Below are positions 22,194 through 25,117 of a stretch of DNA of 25,117 bases, piece by piece (within the stretch, counting starts at the first letter, position 1; each line of letters begins with the position of its first letter). Origin of the DNA: DATLXH01 sp035576005 (GTDB taxonomy: Bacteria > Acidobacteriota > Thermoanaerobaculia > Gp7-AA8). The notes under the pieces were generated by a model. The model was not told the DNA's origin, ran no database searches, and saw only the letters and a list, made by a program, of their open reading frames with translations. The position numbers were made by a program, and so were the translations under genes. The stretch is taken from positions 1-25,117 of the forward strand of contig DATLXH010000093.1 in the NCBI GenBank assembly GCA_035576005.1. Reading direction: 5' to 3'.

Positions 22194-23894
22194 ATGTCGT
22201 CAACATACCGCAGGATCCTGGCCGCATTCATCGGACTCGCCGCGCTTATTTACAACCCGTCCTCGGCCCTCGCCCAAAGTGCACCGCCGCAACTGGCCCA
22301 AGGACAGGTCCTGGAGCGATTTTCCGTCCTGGGTAACTCGGGCGTGACCGGTTCTACCGGCGCGGGCACCGTGGTCGATGGAGACGTCGGTTCTTCACCA
22401 AATGCCGCAGTTACCAACTTTCCACCTTCGCGTGTAACTCCCGGGTTTACCGTCCGTCTCACGAATGATTTGACCGTTCAGCAGGCTCGTACGGATGCCA
22501 ATGCGGCATTCGCCTTTCTGGCCACTCAGGGGCCCGCTGTGCCGATCGCTCCCCAGCTGGCCGGACAAGTCCTCAACTCAGGAGTCTTTTCTGTTGCGGC
22601 CGCGGCCGATCTGTCAGCGAACGGTGTCCTTGAGCTCAACGGGCCGGGCGTGTTCATCTTCCAGATAGGCGCCGGGCTCACTGCCAACGTCGGCTCCAGG
22701 ATCACGGGCACGGCGAACCCCTGCAACGTGTTCTTTCGGGTCGGCACCTCCGCGACGCTCAACGGACTTACGTTTCGTGGAAACGTTTTTGCGGGTGCCA
22801 GCATCACCGTAGGGGCCGGTGCCAACGTGACCGGTAGAGTGATCGCTGGAAACGGTCCCGGTGCCACGGGTGCTGTGACGCTGGCGGGCTCCGGAGGCAA
22901 CACGATCGGAGGATGCGTCGCCGCCGCCGCTCCCCCCCCACCCCCCCCACCCCCACCACCTCCCCCACCACCTCCCCCACCACCACCACCACCACCACCA
23001 CCACCACCCTGCCCAGTCATCACGGTGAACCCTGACAGACTGCCCGCGGGCACCATCGGAACCCCGTTTAACCAGACGATCACGGCTACCCCCGGACGTG
23101 CTCCGTTCACCTTCTTGGTCACCATGGGCGCCCTGCCGAATGGGTTGACACTGAGCCCCGCTGGCGTGATTTCGGGGACGCCCACCGCACGGGGCACGTC
23201 CACTTTTACAATTACCGCTAGAGACGCGGACAACTGCCCTGGCACTCGCGAATTCTCCATCGTGGTCAACTGTCCCGTCATCACGGTGAACCCTGCCACT
23301 CTGCCAGCGGGCACCATCGGAACCCCGTTTAACCAGACGATCACGGCTACCCCCGGAGCTGCTCCGTTCATGTTCAGGGTCACGAGCGGCGTCCTGCCGA
23401 ATGGGTTGACACTGAGCAACGCTGGCGTACTTTCGGGGACGCCCACAGCTCAGGGCACGTCCAATCTTACAATTACCGCTACAGATGCGAACGGCTGCCC
23501 TGGTAGTCGCGCACTCTCCATCGTGGTCAACTGTCCCGTCATCACGTTGAGCCCGCTCACGCTTCCCAATGGGGCCTTCCGAACCCCGTTTAACCAGACG
23601 ATCACGGCTACCGGTGCAACCGGCGCGGTCACTTTTTCGATCGTGGGGAGTGGAGCGCTCCCGAATGGGCTCTCTCTCAGCCCTGCGGGGGTCATTTCGG
23701 GAACCCCAAACACACAGGGCAACTTCACCTTTACCATTCAAGCGACGGACGCCAGCGGCTGCACTGGCACCCTTAGATCTGCAATCGTGATCCCAATGGA
23801 CCCCAATATCCCGGCACTCGATTACGTCGGAATGTCGATGCTCGTCGCTCTACTCGCCATCGCAGGTATGTTCGTCATGAACCGCATCTCCTGA
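22194..23894 (+). CDS. Ice-binding-like (DUF3494) exported protein with polyPro linker, Ig-like repeats and IPTL-type C-terminus
   Basis: 566 residues. Signal peptide to about residue 27 (SSALAQ). Residues about 35-240 match the DUF3494 ice-binding-like beta-helix (FSVLGNSGVTG, then TVVDGDVGSSPNAAVTNFPP, then GNVFAGASITVGAGANVTGR). A run of 26 prolines (247-272) follows, then three 87-residue putative Ig (He_PIG-type) repeats, each with GTPFNQTITATG/P, LPNGLTLSPAGVISGTP and a Cys pair. The end, IPALDYVGM followed by a hydrophobic helix and Arg, resembles the IPTL-CTERM exosortase sorting signal. Probable surface or extracellular adhesin; ice binding is not implied. GGGAG precedes the ATG. The exosortase itself is not in the window. 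Confidence 0.85.
   Translation: MSSTYRRILAAFIGLAALIYNPSSALAQSAPPQLAQGQVLERFSVLGNSGVTGSTGAGTVVDGDVGSSPNAAVTNFPPSRVTPGFTVRLTNDLTVQQARTDANAAFAFLATQGPAVPIAPQLAGQVLNSGVFSVAAAADLSANGVLELNGPGVFIFQIGAGLTANVGSRITGTANPCNVFFRVGTSATLNGLTFRGNVFAGASITVGAGANVTGRVIAGNGPGATGAVTLAGSGGNTIGGCVAAAAPPPPPPPPPPPPPPPPPPPPPPPPPPCPVITVNPDRLPAGTIGTPFNQTITATPGRAPFTFLVTMGALPNGLTLSPAGVISGTPTARGTSTFTITARDADNCPGTREFSIVVNCPVITVNPATLPAGTIGTPFNQTITATPGAAPFMFRVTSGVLPNGLTLSNAGVLSGTPTAQGTSNLTITATDANGCPGSRALSIVVNCPVITLSPLTLPNGAFRTPFNQTITATGATGAVTFSIVGSGALPNGLSLSPAGVISGTPNTQGNFTFTIQATDASGCTGTLRSAIVIPMDPNIPALDYVGMSMLVALLAIAGMFVMNRIS
22932..23009 (+). repeat. Polyproline-coding low-complexity tract
   Basis: 78 bp of C-rich DNA coding 26 prolines: two runs of eight C (22932-22939, 22941-22948), mixed CCC/CCA/CCT, then an uninterrupted CCA array to 23006. 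Prone to slippage and to sequencing error. Confidence 0.95.
23012..23790 (+). repeat. Three tandem 261-bp Ig-domain repeats
   Basis: Matching points (TCACGGTGA/TCACGTTGA) occur at 23020, 23281 and 23542, exactly 261 bp apart. Copies one and two are nearly identical at DNA level over long stretches, for example ACCCCGTTTAACCAGACGAT in all three. Copy three is more diverged. Confidence 0.9.
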
Positions 23895-23916
23895 CCTGAA
23901 TTCGCATCGATGCACG

Positions 23917-23948
23917 GAAAAGCCCCGCTTCGGCGGGGCTTTTCTTTT
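23917..23948 (+). terminator. Strong Rho-independent terminator
   Basis: GAAAAGCCCCGC (23917-23928), a TTCG tetraloop and GCGGGGCTTTTC (23933-23944), followed by TTTT. It lies 22 bp after the stop of the ice-binding-like gene. A group II intron begins directly behind it. Confidence 0.95.
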
Positions 23949-23949
23949 G

Positions 23950-24529
23950 GTGTGCCCGGCATGGGCGATTACTTGGAGGTGAAAGTCCTCTACGGACCTT
24001 GGTGACAGGAACCGTTAGCTGAAGGCAAGGGCGTCGTCGCGAGGCGGGGTCTGAAGGAAGCCGGAGGCAAAACCGCGACCCGAGGAACACGAAGCGCATA
24101 GAGGCGTTGCACGCTGGGCGAGAGTGCCAAACAACTCGAAGCCCGATGGCACCAAGAGCGTGTGGCGTAGATGCGACGGGTACATGCGGGGAAGGTGGTC
24201 GTTCTTACCCGGGGAGATCTGGCGGGGGAAGTACCTGCCAGAAGTCAGCAGAGGCCATAGTAGCGAGAGATCGCGAAGGGCCGAACGTCGGAAGTAGAAG
24301 GAGCGGAGTAGCGGATCGAGAAAGGCAGTGACCCCGACAGCATCCTCGGATGGGCGGATTGGCTGGGGACGAGGTGAAGCCTCGAAGGCAGTCAACTGCT
24401 GGCGAGCAATTTTCTCTAGCGCCGCAAAACGTGCAGCACCTTCCAACCTGACGAACCGCCGTATACGGGTCCGTACGTACGGTGGTGTGAGAGGGAGGCG
24501 GGGCCTATGAGCCCCGTCCCCTACTCGAT
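23950..24529 (+). mobile_element. ORF-less group II intron (IIC-like)
   Basis: Begins GTGTGCCCGGCATGGGCG, a bacterial group II 5' end. Domain I landmarks follow, including GTCTGAAGGAAGCCGGAGGC and CCGAGGAACACGAAGCG. CAAAA at 24068-24072 can pair with TTTTG (23945-23949) just before the 5' splice site as EBS1/IBS1. Domain V folds at 24455-24486: ACCGCCGTA pairs with TACGGTGGT, TACGG with CCGTA, and CG bulges. Domain VI is the GGCGGGGC/GCCCCGTC stem with a candidate branch A at 24523; the 3' end is CTACTCGAT (24529). The pre-ORF sequence GTCAGCAGAGGCCATAGTAG (24245-24264) is kept, but the reverse transcriptase/maturase gene is missing; full introns are about 2 kb. It could splice or move only with a maturase from elsewhere. 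Confidence 0.88.
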
Positions 24530-24894
24530 CGGCGGGTTGTCAGTCGTCTGAAATGACCGAAGGAACGGGACTGCCTGGTCATTCCCATCATTCGAAGACT
24601 TCTCTCCTCGATCCAGCAAGCCAGCCCATTGGCGACCTTGGTGCCATGCCACGCACAATGCGCTGAATCGAGACGGTCAGCGGCCGCTGAGTCCGGGGCT
24701 AGCCCGGGGCTAGCCCCGGGCTAGGAGCCTGCGCGGTAGGACGATCGGCGGTGCGCTTGAAGATTGTTGGTCGGACCATTTGGGACGATCTGATAGACGC
24801 TGTCGAGAGTTAGCGAAGCGTCGCGGCGACTTCGAGGGATCGGTGGGGCTGTTTTTCGAGCGAGGGTGGTTTATCAGCGTGGATTCTCGCGGCG
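24530..24894 (+). other. Intergenic stretch between intron and transposase
   Basis: 365 bp with no credible reading frame or ribosome site. It holds the CTAG-centred palindrome at 24703-24720. The right end of an insertion sequence should lie within about 100 bp left of 24895, but I could not place its terminal repeat. Confidence 0.5.
24694..24724. repeat. CTAG-centred palindrome with short direct repeats
   Basis: CCCGGGGCTAGCCCCGGG (24703-24720) is a perfect 18-bp palindrome; CGGGGCTAG and CGGGCTAG units repeat on both sides, so the stretch is both tandem and palindromic. Confidence 0.7.
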
Positions 24895-25117
24895 TTAGGA
24901 GCCAAACACCACGTGAAGTCGCTTAAAGTTTACGGCCAGGCACACCAGGTTCCATTCGCCACACACGCGTTCGACCCCGCGCATTAGAAATTGTCGAAAG
25001 CCGAGTGCTTGCTTGATCCACCCGAACACTGGCTCGACGATCGACTTTCGCTTCCGGTAATGGTCTTTGCCTGCTCTTGTTGCCAGTCTTGCTTTGATTC
25101 TGTTCGTAGCCAAGGCT
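24895..25117 (-). CDS. DDE transposase, C-terminal part (IS1182-like), cut by window edge
   Basis: At least 74 codons, open through the window edge, so the N-terminal part lies outside. YRKRKSIVEPVFGWIKQALG then FRQFLMRGVERVCGEWNLVC is the C-terminal catalytic-Glu region of IS5/IS1182-type transposases: the Glu of IVEPVFG is the last of the DDE triad. It ends LAVNFKRLH, as usual for the group. Whether the full gene is intact cannot be judged here. The stop is TAA at 24895-24897. Its presence beside a group II intron marks this end of the window as a mobile-element region. Confidence 0.85.
   Translation of the reverse strand, partial: ALATNRIKARLATRAGKDHYRKRKSIVEPVFGWIKQALGFRQFLMRGVERVCGEWNLVCLAVNFKRLHVVFGS

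Noticed and set aside
22932..23009. Tandem C-rich array considered as a CRISPR-like repeat
   Set aside because: Three-base periodic coding repeat with no spacers; no CRISPR array seen anywhere in the window.
22526..23741. Long minus-strand frames with poly-Gly or poly-Trp
   Set aside because: Mirror images of the polyproline tract and Ig repeats of the plus-strand gene.
24015..24446. 143-codon minus-strand frame over the intron
   Set aside because: Lies antisense to structured group II intron RNA; no support as protein.
24107..24510. Short plus-strand frames inside the intron as a reverse transcriptase remnant
   Set aside because: No palm, YADD or maturase motif is visible; the sequence is the structural intron RNA read as protein.

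Overview
This is a GC-rich bacterial chromosomal window whose genes are typical of a Gram-negative, aerobic, heterotrophic bacterium. It carries outer-membrane and exported proteins, a type II NADH dehydrogenase, acyl-CoA/branched-chain amino-acid catabolism genes and c-di-GMP signalling genes. The mixture of a DUF4331 protein, a DUF5777 barrel, a CX4CH lipoprotein cytochrome, short intergenic palindromes and an exosortase-type C-terminus fits Acidobacteriota or a neighbouring phylum. That placement is an inference from gene content, not proven. No rRNA, tRNA or CRISPR was seen.

Layout. 1-170: part of a terminal-inverted-repeat element cut by the window edge. 257-3621: divergent GAF/HD-GYP phosphodiesterase (-) and PaaA/BoxB-like diiron oxygenase (+). 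3629-5078: a second, shorter copy of the repeat element, then a translationally coupled pair (lipoprotein cytochrome with a CX4CH haem site, and a DUF5777 barrel). 5137-6445: a long palindrome, a double zinc-ribbon membrane protein and two terminal hairpins. 6443-10426: a tight five-gene minus-strand operon (GNAT, B12-binding mutase subunit, enoyl-CoA hydratase-like protein, acyl-CoA carboxylase carboxyltransferase, HAD phosphatase) behind a near-consensus promoter. 10635-14033: NarL-type regulator, DUF4331 exported protein, an uncharacterised exported protein and a terminator. 14195-16004: HAD phosphatase overlapping an M19 dipeptidase. 16111-16925: a putative two-gene module (70-aa basic protein plus MNT-fold nucleotidyltransferase) with a palindrome across the junction. 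17119-18829: small Cys-rich protein and type II NADH dehydrogenase. 19048-21757: a PAS sensor kinase that has lost its kinase core, and a REC-EAL phosphodiesterase. 22194-23894: an ice-binding-like exported protein with polyproline linker, three Ig-like repeats and an IPTL-type C-terminal anchor. 23917-24529: a terminator followed at once by an ORF-less group II intron. 24895-25117: the C-terminal end of a DDE transposase.

How the genes work together. The minus-strand operon looks like acyl-CoA catabolism (leucine/branched-chain or propionate route), although the large mutase subunit and biotin carboxylase are not here. The HD-GYP and EAL proteins are both predicted to degrade c-di-GMP. The right end shows signs of genome decay or mobility: gutted kinase, intron lacking its reverse transcriptase, transposase fragment. 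The items most worth a second look are the ORF-less intron directly behind a terminator, the deleted hybrid kinase, the multi-copy inverted-repeat element with variable interior, the palindrome over the nucleotidyltransferase start, and several -10 boxes placed 6-8 nt before ATG codons, which suggest leaderless transcripts.
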